DNA of 64,000 nucleotides from Collybiopsis luxurians FD-317 M1 (Eukaryota; Basidiomycota; Agaricomycetes; Agaricales; Omphalotaceae): assembly GCA_000827265.1 (NCBI GenBank), contig KN834809.1, positions 81,953 to 145,952 of the forward strand, in the 5' to 3' direction. A program made the translations under genes and the position numbers. The notes beneath the pieces were generated by a model. The model was not told where the DNA came from. It saw nothing but the letters and a program-made list of their open reading frames with translations, and did no database searches. Numbering within the stretch: position 1 is the first letter of the stretch; each line of letters opens with the position of its first letter. Of the stretch, positions 45,129-57,346 are shown piece after piece.

Positions 45129-46137
45129 CTAATTCACAAAAGTCTGTGTTGGATTTATTACGGAAAACTCCTCGTCCACCGAATGCATGAAATCCAGCAA
45201 CTGTAAAGATAAAGACAGAAGCAAATACAATTCAGTCTTTGAACCAAATCGAACCCGTCATTAAAATTTCTTACGAGCTGGTGTCTTTTGACTGCAAGCT
45301 GTTTGCCTGGCTCAGTCTTCAGTCGGTCACGGATGTGGATTAATTTATCCGCAAAGTGCTGCATAGCCGATGTACCCTCTGCTGCATCTCCGGCGGGGGT
45401 GTGTAGAGGACTGTATAGGATTGGTAAGGCTCTTTTTACAAAGAAAGTTTGTACTTACTTGTTCTGGGTAGCACTGAAAGCGGCGCAGCGTAGTATACCT
45501 AGTGTTTGTTTGTTGAGTCCCAATGGCGTCGGAGCTAGCCAGAGGTAGATATACATACCGAATGCCCCAATGGCATCCAATCTATCTGCGTCTTGTACGC
45601 AATGCAATTCTACGCATTCATCGTGCCACTTGGTCCATTTGCCGGCCGCCCTCAGCTTTTTCTCCGTGGACCAGGAAACGTTGTCGACGATCAGAGCAAT
45701 TTGACGCGCCCGACCGTCACCGATGATGTCTATTCCGGAGTTTTTTGCAGCGGACTGAAAAAGAGGAACGAAGAATGAGTACGGATCAGCTGCTTCCTCC
45801 GGTGTAACGTATTTCTTGTCAAGCACGTCGTGGAGCAGGGCGGCTAGATAAGTGGGAGATGAGGCGGGCTAGATCTTGGTTTCAAATGGGTTGAGACAAA
45901 CCTAACTCGACGGTCAACAGATCGGGCGTGACGGGGAGGGCATTCGCAATGGCCAGAGCTGTTTTTCGGACGCGTTGAACTGTAGTAAACCACTAGTAAT
46001 CAACAAACTAGATGCACGTGGAACGCGTGTGTTTTACCATGAAACGCGTCGTGAGAAGGGTCGTATCGCGCCATTACTTTGCGCATGAGCTGTTCAGCCG
46101 CGTCGATGTAAATGTTTTCATCGGCGGAGGGATACAT
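45129..46137 (-). CDS. HD-domain phosphohydrolase
   Basis: Six exons on the minus strand encode about 235 residues. Metal-binding motifs of the HD superfamily are in order: HDAFHVQRVRKTALAIANAL, AALLHDVLDKKY, and VQDADRLDAIGAFGI, giving the H...HD...D set. Between them is VPLFQSAAKNSGIDIIGDGR and VDNVSWSTEKKLRAAG. The C-terminal part has MQHFADKLIHIRDRLKTEPG and LLLDFMHSVDEEFSVI. This arrangement matches the small bacterial and fungal YedJ/YpgQ-like hydrolases, some of which act on nucleotides; the substrate here is not known. Start codon 46137 (MYPSADENIYIDAAEQLM) is the only good ATG. Divergent from the zinc transporter across 358 bases. Confidence 0.88.
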
Positions 46138-46495
46138 CTTGGTTGAGGCAGTTGTTTAACGTTCAACGTGCAAGGCCCGAGTCAACTAGAGTTTTTTTTT
46201 TGTTACATAATTACAGTTGATTTACCGGTGTTCGGGGAACCAGGCTGCCGGACGAGTCGAGCCTTTAATTTTCGGGCTCGAAAATGAATGATTGTCAGAG
46301 TACATGTGCTCGCTGACTGTGACGATGAGGAAGCTGGCAATGGCATTGACAATTTAACGCGATTTCCAGGATTGCGGACCTCTGGGAACTATCCGGCCCG
46401 GCATCGGTCCGTAAGTTTCTGAAGAATTAGCGCCCAAGTTGTTGATCGCGACGCCGACGTGTACCGTGTCAGTTTGCTCTCTCGTTCCTTCTCTC

Positions 46496-48786
46496 ATGTC
46501 GGTCCTTCTCCAGAATAGACTTTTTATTCTCCTCGGACTCCTTACTTTCTGTATATTATGGTCAAATGCAGACAAGTCTTCTTCCTCATTAAAGGTCACT
46601 GTAAGTGTCATTTAGATCTTCGTGTACCACAAGGTTCTTCCTGAACTCTGACAGGATCAAGATCTTAAACAATGCAATGCCATACAAGAATTAGATGCCC
46701 TTAAAATTCAGATGGAGGAAGGAGAGTCTCCAATTATGAGAACAATTTTTGGCTATCTTTTTCCTTTCGGGCCAGCTTGGAATTCTATCCTAGGCACTTT
46801 CTACATCAGCTCGTACGTCCTCATCCATGTTTCGAGCTGCTCGAATCCTCACAGATCCTCATTAATCACGGCCTTTTTTCATATTTACTTTGACTCCTCA
46901 ATATTGATTCCGGACATGGAAGTGTGCCCAACTTTATTCTCGCATTTATTCCTTCCAAAATTAACGGCGATACTCTAAATACAATGACAGCCTTTGCGGC
47001 AAGTTTGCAACTCCTCCAAAAACGTCCATGATTTTCTCAACTTCTTTAATACACAGACTGGCGGCCTTTTGTCCGATGTATTCTTGCACCTCGTGCCTCA
47101 TTCGTTCATGGGAGAACACCAAGATTCAGGTGTACATTTCATCATGGTTGAAGAGAAACGAAACATCTTAACTGGGTTCGTTTACGAAGTTTGCTTCTTC
47201 TCGATCTCTTCGCCCCTGACTTATTGTTTATCAGCTTGGGAATCTTTTTAGGCTTTGCCGCTTTCTTTTTCATGGAAAAGACTCTTCGCGTTCTCGGCGG
47301 CGAAGACGAAGAAGGGTCGCCCGCTCACTCTCATTCTCACTCTCATTCTTTAGACGAGATAGATACCAAGACGACGGGCAAATCTTCTGTTGTCTCTGAG
47401 AAGAAGCTCGAATCTAGAGCTAAGAATGGATCAGCTTCTACCGCTGAAGGCTCCGCCTTAGAACCTCAAGGGCATTCCCCTACAAATGGGCCTTCGAAAC
47501 TGTCAGCCTACCTCAATCTTTTCGGAGACTTTGTACATAATATGTTGGTTAATATTTGTTGCATTTCCACTCCTCAGTTTCTAACGAAGAAATTTTTACA
47601 GTACAGATGGACTGGCGTATGTCATATTTTCCATCATTACGAGACATAGACTGTCTAAATTTTTTTTCTTTTCTTTTTTTCTTTCAATACATCCAACGCT
47701 TGGATAGTATGGCCGCTTCATTTTACGCGTCTCCTCTTATCGGCGCAACAACTACACTCGCCTGCTTTGCACATGAGATCCCACATGAAATTGCTGACTA
47801 TTCTATTCTCATTCGGAGCGGCTTTACGAAAAAGCAGGCCATGCAGTCTCAGTTTCTAACTGCGATCGGTGCTTTCGTGAGTTTCCCAACAGAAAAGCCT
47901 CAGAGAACGCTTCGCTCAACTCAGTTTCATTTATCAATTGACGCTTCTTTTGTCTTTGTTTAACCACATGCTCACAATCGGAATAGGTTGGGTACGTCCT
48001 TCCGACTTCGACCCTGCATCTAAACATTGATTTTCTGGTTTTTGCCTTCCCCTGCTCGTTCATCGGGTACCTAACCATTTCCGCCGAACATCTGGTTTCT
48101 CCCGCTCAAACAGCACTTTCATCGGTATCGCGGTTCGAAACGCCACAACTGCTTCAAGTCTAGAAGAAGTTGCTCATGCAGTAGACTTTGCAGGAGGTAT
48201 ACGTCAGGTTGGTGGATAAGGTTTCGTCGGTCGAATGTCTTTTAAAGTACACACTATAGGATGCTAGTGGTCTTTTAGGAACGACGTTACTGGTTGCAGA
48301 CCTGGTGAGTTTGCTTATCTTTTAGTTTCATCTCCGACACGGAGCTTCGTGATGTTCTGCCGCACCTCTTGAATTATGAGGCTTACCAGAATCTTTCAGG
48401 TTATACCTTTCGTAGCAGGTTGGCGCTTTGTTTTTCTAATGAAGAATTCATGATCTCGTCTCATACATTGACACCACAGGCGGCTTTCTTTACATAGGCA
48501 AGTACAACTTTGTAGGACGTCTGTGTCTGGACTGTTTGTTTAATTCTTTGGTTCATAGGTGCTGTTGCCGTACTACCTACGTGCGTCGATATTCTAATTT
48601 TTCTACTGGTCGGATGTGTTAATGCTTTTTGGGACAGACTCCTCGCCGACAGCAAATCCGGCAAGCAGGCACTCCGCGAGGCGAGTCGAAGCGTAACTTT
48701 TTCTGATGGACTTGAGTCCTCATGCTTTATCTGTTCAGTTTGCGGCCATGTTCTTCGGCGTTGCGTGTATGTTTTTCGTTGCGTGA
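46496..48786 (+). CDS. ZIP-family zinc transporter, KE4/SLC39A7 type
   Basis: About 14 exons. A signal or first membrane segment (LFILLGLLTFCILWSNA) is followed by FGPAWNSILGTFYISSVPNF, then AFATGGLLSDVFLHLVPHSF and LGIFLGFAAFFFMEKTLRVL. A His-rich loop (AHSHSHSHSLDE) and a long acidic linker follow, then the metal site helices HNITDGLAMAASFYASPLIG and ACFAHEIPHEIADYSILI. The last helices end LLVADLVIPFVAGGFLYIGA and FAAMFFGVACMFFVA. HNxxDG and HEIPHE define the LIV-1/KE4 subfamily, which moves zinc across ER or Golgi membranes (yeast Yke4). Notable splicing: a 5-base exon (GTTGG, 47987-47991) and three introns with GC donors (46999, 48498, 48681). All joins restore family sequence. A secretory-membrane location is likely. 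Confidence 0.92.
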
Positions 48787-49668
48787 GTGTCTGTGTTACT
48801 TGCCTTGGCCTAGGTTGCGCTCAGCGACGATTTGAAACAGATGGAACGAATAATTACTAACATAAGGAGGGTTACACGAGCACCGTTAGTATACTACCTA
48901 CTCGCTTTGTTTTATAAGTTATTCTATGAAGAGTGTTTCCGGATCATAATCTTTATCTGGTGTGCCGTAGATAGAGTTCCTGATAGAATGAGATTGGGAA
49001 GGGCAGTCAGTCCCATGACGAGGATTGGATAAATTGCCTTCTCGCGAATGAATTGACATCTTGCTTCTGAACCACCATCTGGCACCATCTGGAGGAAGAT
49101 GCGCTGCGGGAGGAAGATGCACTGCGAGAATGAGTGCAGGCGTCTAACCACTAAACGTTGCATAATGGGCGCTTACGCTATATGCGGGTCCCTTGCCGAA
49201 GAACGTGCGTATTGCTTTAATTGATTTCAAGTTTTTGAACGCGGCATCCCCTTTTTTTTCTTGTCTCAAATCTCCTTTCATCCTAGTGTCCAACGTTTTT
49301 TAACTGGGATCTCAAGTTTATATTTCTTGCGGGAAAAACGACTGAATTGTCTATAGTCTAGTCAATTACGAGGTGGGCTTCTTCCTTTCCCAACTACACA
49401 GCTCTCTTTCTTATAACAAGTGGTTCTCTTACCCCGTAGCTCCGTTGGAAATTCTTTTCCTTCTTCTTCCACGTACATCCACGTACGAGCCGTTCGACGT
49501 ATAGCGTTTCTTTAAGGATCCGAAATCACTTTGAACCTCACGCGCTTAAATAACTCCTGCCGTTGTCTTACGACCTCCTGTATCCTTTCTCTGTCCGTCT
49601 GTTGACTAGCAGATTTTTTTGCGCCTTTTACGGTGAAAACAACCAGCCAGCCTACTTTTAAACAAGTC
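48787..49668. other. Intergenic region between zinc transporter and DIPP
   Basis: No gene was supported. A short imperfect direct repeat (GGAGGAAGATGCGCTGCG and GGAGGAAGATGCACTGCG) lies at about 49090-49125. The 3' UTR of the transporter and the promoter of the next gene must lie here; no structural RNA was recognised. Confidence 0.45.
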
Positions 49669-50340
49669 ATGGGCAACAAGGGTCGTACGTCTCCACGTAT
49701 CGTGTGCTGCGCTATCCCGATAGCTAGAGCTGCGGGAAAAGTACTCGTTGTTACAAGTCGCAAGAGACCTGATTATTGGGTTTGTGAGTTTTGTTTCCTT
49801 ACTCCGCTCCAAGTTTTATCTATCTCTACCCTTTACTCTTTGCTTATTTTTCGGAGATCCGTGTCAACTCTGAACTGATTTGTTTCCCACTTTTTCTTTG
49901 TGTCTAGTACCGAAAGGTGGATGGGAATCGTCAGATGTTCTTCTGGAGAATGCAGCGTTGCGGGAAGCCTTTGAAGAAGGTCCTACCCTTTGTCCCTCTC
50001 TCCGTCTCCTCGCATCCTGATTTTTCACCTTTTCGCGCTGCTCCCTTTCCCAAATTGCCTACACACACACTTTGAATGTGCCTTTTTTATGCAATTCGTG
50101 TGCTGTGTCAATTTAGCTGGCGTGCGTGGCAAAATAACACGATTTGTCATCACCATACCGACACCGGCGGCGACGTATCACTTTTATGAGCTTGACGTAG
50201 TCTCGCTCGAACAAGATTGGTTGGAGAGGAATGAACGGAGAAGAGAGTGGGTGGATTATGGGGAAGCTGTGAGGAGGCTGGAATGGAAAAAGGAGCTTTC
50301 GCAAGGCCTTCGACTTTCGTCCCTAGCACCAGCTAGATGA
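49669..50340 (+). CDS. Diphosphoinositol polyphosphate phosphohydrolase (Nudix)
   Basis: Three exons (49669-49783, 49908-49979, 50117-50340) encode 136 residues. The Nudix region reads LPKGGWESSDVLLENAALRE followed by AFEEAGVRGKI, with the REx-EExG core that binds magnesium. The preceding PRIVCCAIPIARAAGKVLVV and SRKRPDYWVLPKGG are typical of the DDP1/Aps1/NUDT3 group, which hydrolyses inositol pyrophosphates, diadenosine polyphosphates and, in yeast Ddp1, polyphosphate. The C-terminal YELDVVSLEQDWLERNERRR and YGEAVRRLEWKKELSQGL also match that group. I started at 49669 (MGNKGRTSPRI), since the upstream GTG frame is not credible. The 3' half of this window thus has a second gene tied to phosphate metabolism, alongside the Vtc1-like protein, but 33 kb apart. 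Confidence 0.9.
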
Positions 50341-52290
50341 TCTAGACACGGACTTGCCGCCGTGCACCACCGCACGCACACCCACGCATACCCTGCCAAG
50401 CCGACCGAGGTCAGTAGAATCAACGTCAGCTCTCGGCAGCGAGGCTCCTAAAAAGAATGAAGATAGGATGTGTTCTTGTCATCTTCTTCCGATTGACCGC
50501 CGCTTTTTGTTTTTCGTTACTCTAGATTTTATCATGACCCGAGTCCGTTTTATGTTCAAATTTATTAAGTATCATGGATTTTCAAATTATACGAGTACTC
50601 TAAGCTTCACTTCCCTAACAATACCCTTAAACCGTACGCACCCCATTAAAACCCATTTTTCGTCTTTTTTTCTTACTTTTCGACCTTCTCCATTCTTTCG
50701 TCGCTGTTTAACCGTTTACCGCATCATTTATTTCTTCTGCAATTGCTGTTTCTGTGTAAAGTTATGAAGTCATCATGTCTAATTACTATCGACACCCCTC
50801 TCAGTCGTTTTCCCTCCCGAATTCTGTTTAGCCACCGTTCACGTTCGAAGGATTTGGATTTTATTATTGGTTTTGGTTGTCGGTGTAGAGGATTTTTCAA
50901 GTTCTTGCTTATGGTTAGCGTTACGATTGTTTTTTTTTTTTCTGCTATTAATATAAAGCACAGTATTAGATGTAATTTTATTCACCACCTGCGTTTGCAG
51001 GCCAAGGCCCAAGGCCCAAGAGCAAAGACTAGGAATGTTAGGATGATTATGGGCGGGTAGATGAGTTCCTGGAGGTTCCTGGTTCGCTTTTGCTTTCAGG
51101 TTCGTCTAGCGGACGGGTGTGCGCCTTTCCGCAGTCGCATTGAGGTGCCTGCGTTATTGAACGAGTGCTTGAATGATCTCGTAATAGTAACGGAGATCTT
51201 CAAGCAGGTCCGGACCTCAGATGGCAAGATATACGATGGTTGTACAGCTTTTGCTCGGATTATGGGTATGGATAGACGTCTATAGCCATCTCGGCTGCCG
51301 ATTTTCTGGAGTTGCTTGGTGCTGGTGCTTGAGTGTAGGTCGGGGTTCCGGAACGTGTGGAGCGCTCGAATCTCGGATAATTAGAATGCCATGCTCGTTA
51401 CCTGGTAGCAAAGGGATCGGAAGTGGAGTGAGAGTAAAGGATTGTGGTTCTTCCGTTGTTCTCTCTGCCGGAATTAGGAAAGCACGAGACGCCCAATTAA
51501 GACACGATAGAGAACGCTTTGACTCGTGCAACGTTTTTTTTTCCGCTCATACGTTAAAGTTTGGACTAGTACTAGTAGAGATAGATTGAGTTGTGATGTG
51601 ATGTGGTGTGAATTATTTTTTTCTGGAAGAAGAAAGGAGAGATAGTGGAAGATCTGTGTATATTCATATATTTTGGGTGTCTGTACGTACAGATGGGTAT
51701 GTAAGTCAAGGATCTGCGGACAAGGTGGCGTCGTTGTCCCTGCCTCGATATTCAGTTTTTTTTGTTGAGAGAAGATACTGTACAAATGAACGAGGGAGAT
51801 CTGGGCACTGTGTACTTGCTTGGTTTTTATGTAGGTATATTTGTCCCGAGAGAACGGTAATTGGGATGGTGTAGATCATGTACGCACTGTACTTCGTCAA
51901 AAATGGTTTGAATCTGGAATCTGGATGACCCGTTCGAGTGAGATGGGTAAATGGAAAGGGACTACTGCTGATGCGAGAAAGGTCCGCCCGCCGCTTGAAC
52001 CGTCCGTCACAGAAGAGGGATCCGGGATTCAGGGTAAGGTGCCGATGAGGCTTGAAAGAAAAACATTTTGGGAGACTACGCTAGACCTATAAAGCTCTGA
52101 AAGGTGACTACTTATTTCTGTTGAGCGTAGCGTACCGAGTAACGGACCGGAGGGTGCGGAGCGATTAAACCGGGGGCCGGAACGGATGACCTCAGAGTGG
52201 ATTTCAGTTGTGGTTCAGAGCCATCATGTAAGGAGCTTCGGTCAATCTATAAACGCGGTACCCTTTTCACAAACGTTCATCCACTCTCTC
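50341..52290. other. About 2 kb intergenic, AT-rich and GT-rich stretches
   Basis: Nothing coding was supported; ORFs at 50354-51874 read as low-complexity in every frame. The left end is probably the 3' UTR of the DIPP gene and the right end the GUT2 promoter. Homopolymer T runs occur near 50930 and 51535. No structured repeat was found. Confidence 0.45.
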
Positions 52291-55200
52291 ATGCCAGCTG
52301 TCCTTTCCACCCTCCGCAACCGTCTACTCACCCGTCGAACTCTCATCTACGCTTCTTCCTCTCTTCTAGTTGGAACCGGTGCCACTCTTTACTACTTAAA
52401 TTCAGGCCCCTCCTTTCCACCGAGTACAAAAGAGTCCCGCAGACCTCCCCCGCCATGGTCCCCTCCTTCTCGGTTCGCCAATTTACAGAGTCTCAAGGCT
52501 TCGTCTCAACAGGAGCCTTTTGATTTGTTGATTGTCGGTGGAGGCGCAACCGGTGCAGGAGCTGCCCTTGATGCCGCTTCTCGCGGTCTCAAAGTCGCTC
52601 TCGTCGAACGGGACGATTTTGCTGCAGGAACCTCTAGCAAGTCTACCAAACTTGTCCACGGAGGTGTCCGCTATCTCCAAAAGGCTATCATGGAGTTTGA
52701 CAGAGAACAGTGGGCTTTGGTCAAGGAAGCTTTGAAGGAGAGAAAGGTATTCTTGCATACTGCTCCCTACTTGAGTCATATGCTTCCTATTATGCTGCCG
52801 GTCTACAAGTGAGTGCAATCTAAGTTGATCCAATTGATATAATCTGATTCGTTCATTGTCGAGTGCGATCCAATTGCCGTACTATTTCGCTGGTTGTAAA
52901 ATGTATGACCTCCTTGCTGGTTCTGAGAACATGTCTAGCTCGTATATTATGACCAAGAGCAAGGCTTTAGAAACCTTCCCAATGTTGAAGCAGGATGGGT
53001 GAGTGAGTGAGTTTGATTGTAGATGATTTCGCTGATCCAAGCTGTAGACTCGTTGGTGCTGTTGTTTACTATGACGGACAGCACAATGATTCACGGATGA
53101 ACACGGCTCTGATCATGTCGGCTGTAAAGCATGGAGCAGTCGTAGCCAACTACGCCGAGGTTCAATCGTTTTACAAATCTGACGAAAAGCTTAGCGGAGC
53201 TCGTGTACGTGATGAGCTTACGGGTGATGAGTTTGTTATACATGCTCGGGTAAATCATTCTTCGCGTTGTTCTATCGTAGTCAATACTAATGATTCTCGT
53301 CAGGGAGTCATCAATGCTACAGGCCCCTTCTCCGACTCTCTACTTCATCTTTCCTCTCAGGCAACTACCGATCCTTCCTGCCCCAAACCATCTAGCCTTG
53401 CCCAGGCCCCCGCCTCGAAACACAAAAACATTGTCGCTCCATCTTCGGGAATTCACGTCACGCTGCCTAATTACTACGCGCCCAAAACCATGGGTTTATT
53501 GGATCCAGCGACCTCCGACGGGAGGGTGATCTTCTTTTTACCATGGCAAGGAGGTGTGATTGCTGGTACAACTGACGCTCCGGCGCCTTTAGAAAAGGAT
53601 CCGGTTGCTCCGGAAGAGGAAATTCGATGGGTATTGGAAGAGGTTCGACATTATTTGAGCCCTGACATTAAGGTGTGTGGGATTTTCCAGATGTGCAACT
53701 TCTTCCACTCAATGTTGAATAGGTCCGCCGAGGAGACGTTCTTTCTGCCTGGTCTGGACTTCGTCCATTGGTGCGAGATCCCAAGCACGCTGAAGAGAGT
53801 GGTATGAGTCACTCTTCTGAGGATGTGAACATTTTCGATTTACGGTCTATTCCAGGCACGGCAGGACTCGTTCGGAGCCATATGATCTATGTCGATCCTC
53901 AAGGCATGCTCACTATCGCTGGAGGCAAATGGACCACGTATCGTGCTATGGCTGAGGAAGGTATCGATCGCGCTGTCAAAGAGTTTAATCTCCGGTATGG
54001 CTTCACTATGCCGTTGTAATCTTGCCTTTCAGCTGATTCGTCTTGTTACAATTAGATACGATGTGACAGGAAGAGATCGCGGCGCGCATATCGAAAAGTG
54101 TGTGACTGAGAATGTTCGACTCATTGGTAGTGATCACTGGGGAAGAAACATGTTCATTGGACTTATTCAACGCGTGAGTGAGCAATTCTTTTGCGTGGGT
54201 AGAGTTTAATCCTTTTCATGTGCTATAGTACGGGCTCGACGCCGAGGTGGCCAAACATCTTGCAGAGTCGTACGGCGACCGAGCTTGGACGGTTTGTGAT
54301 TTGGCGGAACAATACGATGAGACGGATGATGGAGGGTTCCCATTGCATGGGAAGAGGCTGGTTGATTTGTATCCTTGTGAGTAAAATTTTGTGACCTTTT
54401 TCGCTTTTTCACGAGATTCATGGGATGTATGTCCTAGATATCGAAGCGGAAGTTCGCTATGCAGTGGAACATGAATATGCCGTGAAAGCAACAGATGTTC
54501 TCGCACGCCGAACGCGTCTTACTTTCCTGAATGCTCAAGTGTGTTTATTTTCTTCTCGTTCCTTTATTGGCCTGGGTTTAACCCAATACATTTGCATCTT
54601 TTAGGCTTCCCTTGACGCATTACCACGTGTCGTTGACATCATGGCAGACCACCTCGGCTGGGACCTCTCTCGCAAGAAGAAAGAGATCCGGAACACGGTC
54701 AAGTTTTTGGAGAGTATGGGGTTGAAACGGGAAGTAGTGGAGGCGCAGTTCAAGGATGTCGGTGGTTTCCCTGAGCCTATTCCTCGTGGATGGAAGGAAA
54801 CGATTTTCGTTAATGCGGAGAGGAGTTTGAGGAGGACGGTGGATTCGGTCGTTTCTGGATTCGGGTTTTTCGGCTCTTCTTCGCAAACGCAAAAACAAAC
54901 GCAAAATGGAGCTGTGTATATGAACTCTTACTCGAGGGCTGCGTTTGATCGGAACGAGCTTGCGGCGTTGAGGGCTGCGTTTGAGGCGTATGCTTCGGAT
55001 GCCGGTTTGGGTTCGAGTGTGGAGGCTACGCCTACGCTCACTCAAACGACGTTGTCCATGTCGACGAAATCGTTGCCGATTTCGAAAGTGATACACGTGT
55101 TGAGGGAGGTTCCTGGGTATCAGCAGGATGGGCCGGGGAGTGATTTGGAGAAGGATTTGAAGTATGTTATTGATGAGGCTGGGTTTAGGGGGCGGGAGGA

Positions 55201-55409
55201 GGTTGGGTTTGAGGAGTTTGTTGAGGTGAGTGTTTTGAGGCGTTCAATTTGATCTTTTAGGGGTACCTGACAATGACTGACGACATTGTTTTTTTCTTAA
55301 ACAGATTTGTGGAGATCTTAAAGAGATTACGCTTGCTCTTTCCTTTGCTGGTGCTGGGAAGAAGAATAGGAAGGCGATTCCGGTTGAGAAGAGTGGTGGA
55401 GGTGTTTGA
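52291..55409 (+). CDS. GUT2: Mitochondrial FAD-dependent glycerol-3-phosphate dehydrogenase
   Basis: About ten exons. The N-terminus has a basic targeting region and a membrane anchor (LIYASSSLLVGTGATLYYL). The FAD-binding fold reads FDLLIVGGGATGAGAALDAA then GTSSKSTKLVHGGVRYLQKA. Later motifs are YYFAGCKMYDLLAGSENMSS, NATGPFSDSLL, GIHVTLPNYYAPKTMGLLDP, FFLPWQGGVIAGTTDAPAPL, RRGDVLSAWSGLRPLVRDPK and GGKWTTYRAMAEEGIDRAVK. The enzyme oxidises glycerol-3-phosphate to dihydroxyacetone phosphate and feeds electrons to ubiquinone from the outer face of the inner membrane. The C-terminal part (54950-55240) carries EF-hand-like sequence (FDRNELAALRAAFEAYASDA), as in calcium-responsive forms. An upstream ATG at 52186 is in frame but gives no targeting feature. 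Convergent with the peroxisomal gene at 55635. Confidence 0.95.
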
Positions 55410-55634
55410 ATCAAGCGACCGAAGACCTGTTGCAGTCTTCGGTTTATTTATTTTCATAGAGTAGAATAGTAATGTTATTTTTTTCTTTTCTGAATCGCAC
55501 TGCACTGCATATTTCGGTTGAGTTATGATCTTATCTACATATTGCTACTGCTTGATCATTCCGGTTTCTAGTTGGTGTACTTGATAGCAAAGATTCCAAG
55601 ACTCTAGTAGAATCAATCTAGGGATATGCACATG

Positions 55635-56933
55635 TCAGAGTTTTGATTTGGGGCTTTTGACGTCGAGAGGCTTCCACTGTGTTTAGGTGGTCAGCATTTG
55701 TACATTTTTATAAGCTAGGAGAAAGCGGGAAACTTACCCAAGGGTACCACGAAGAAGCATTCTCCGAGAGTGTGTCCGTATACTTGGGAGGCCTTCTCTG
55801 CATGAACAACTGTGCTCCTTCAGCTGTATCCTTGCTCGTTCCAATGATCTTCATAGCTCTCGATTCCAATAAATGATTCTCCTCAATACTGGATCCCGAA
55901 CGGTGTATGAGGCTCTTGGTATAAGTGTACGCTACCTGTCCGATATTGTAAGCGACGTTCTTTGCGGCCTGGAGGGCGAAGGGGAGGACGTCTGTTCGGT
56001 TGGGGAGGATGTTGGCGTAGAGGCTGGAGAGGTGGGGTGAATTGGGTTTGAGACTGTCTCCGCTGAGGAGGACATATGCGGCGCTGGATTCGCCGATGAG
56101 GCGGGTGAGGAGGTATGTGGATGTAGCTGGACATGAAATATGAGTAGTTAGAAGTTTGCGAGGAAATCCGTTGACTGGGATGGTGGGTAACGTACAATCT
56201 GGGACAATACCGAGCCGTGCAAAAGGGAATTTTAGCTTCGCACCAGCCCAGATAAACCGGAAATCGAAAGGTAGTTGTAAAGCAGTAACCCCTGTTCCAG
56301 ACTGGTTGAAAGCAAGGCGGAAGGCGAAAAAGTGGATTGAAAATTTTGCAAAGACTGAGAAGGATGTGGATTGTTCACGTACGGCATGTCCATTCACGGC
56401 GGCGATGGTGATTTTACGGTTGTTGTATATAGCCAGGGCTACTTGGCCTCCAGGATCCCGATGTTCTATCTCACATATTTATGATTCAACTTCAAAAATT
56501 ACAATAATTATGGAAAGCCTTACCGTGCTCTTTATCCTCTTTTCTTCCGAGAAGGGCTGAACCATTGACAACCTCGTCCATATCAGCCTATAAAATTGTC
56601 AGTATCGAAGAACTCGAAAAATAATCACGAAGCTAATGCAATACTAACCCCTGCGCAAAAGGCTGGAGCTGCTGGGTCAGCGGTGAGGATGATAACGTGA
56701 ACGCGATCATCTTCATCTCCCAGCTGGAACACGCGAACAAGCTCTTCGCTCATCTTCACAGAAAACATGTTCTGTCTGGAAAACAACGCGTCAGTTGAGA
56801 ATGCGCGTTGAATAGCTTCTGTATAGTGTACTACTCACTTTTGAGGTCTGTTCAGCGTCACGACGAGGATACGATCTTCGAGTTTGGCGGTGATAGTTGT
56901 AAGCTTGAGGGTGCTGTAATCGGTGGCAGACAT
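55635..56933 (-). CDS. Peroxisomal enoyl-CoA hydratase/isomerase family protein
   Basis: Six exons on the minus strand. Crotonase-fold motifs in order: LEDRILVVTLNRPQKQNMFS, ILTADPAAPAFCAGADMDEV, IYNNRKITIAAVNGHAV, and FIWAGAKLKFPFARLGIVPD. The C-terminal helical part includes STYLLTRLIGESSAAYVLLS and ends WWKPLDVKSPKSKL. The last three residues, Ser-Lys-Leu, are the classical type 1 peroxisomal import signal, so fatty-acid beta-oxidation in peroxisomes is the likely setting, as for yeast Eci1/Dci1. FCAGADM and the NGHAV segment form the oxyanion hole; my exon join gives NGHAVRVTAL, with Arg where Gly is usual, and an alternative splice could change that one residue. The last exon was fixed by the SKL end. 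Confidence 0.88.
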
Positions 56934-57289
56934 CGTTGGGATGTGTAATGGCCAGAAAAAAATTTGAACAGGAGAATGCCGTCTTGCTGTCTCATATTTG
57001 AGTCTTTTATACAATGTACTTGAGCATGAAATAACCTCAATTTTTACCGTACCATTGAACACTGAATACTGTATTCACCACCCAACACTTTTCTATCCGT
57101 CGAAATTGCTGACCAGGGTAGTGAGAACTACCAGTTGGAGGTAGTAAAGGACTGGGCAGAATCAATCTTTGGAGTCAATGGAGGATAATGAATTCAGTTA
57201 GATACCGCGCTAGAGGCTTGCATTTCCAGCTTGATGGAGAGAGGCAGAGTCGACTGAGACAGACACAGAGAGAGAGACAGAGAGAGACA

Positions 57290-57346
<57 letters not shown>

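Noticed and set aside
37155..56933. A metabolic or defence gene cluster
   Set aside because: The genes here serve unrelated housekeeping roles and alternate in strand; nothing suggests co-regulation beyond close divergent or convergent pairs.
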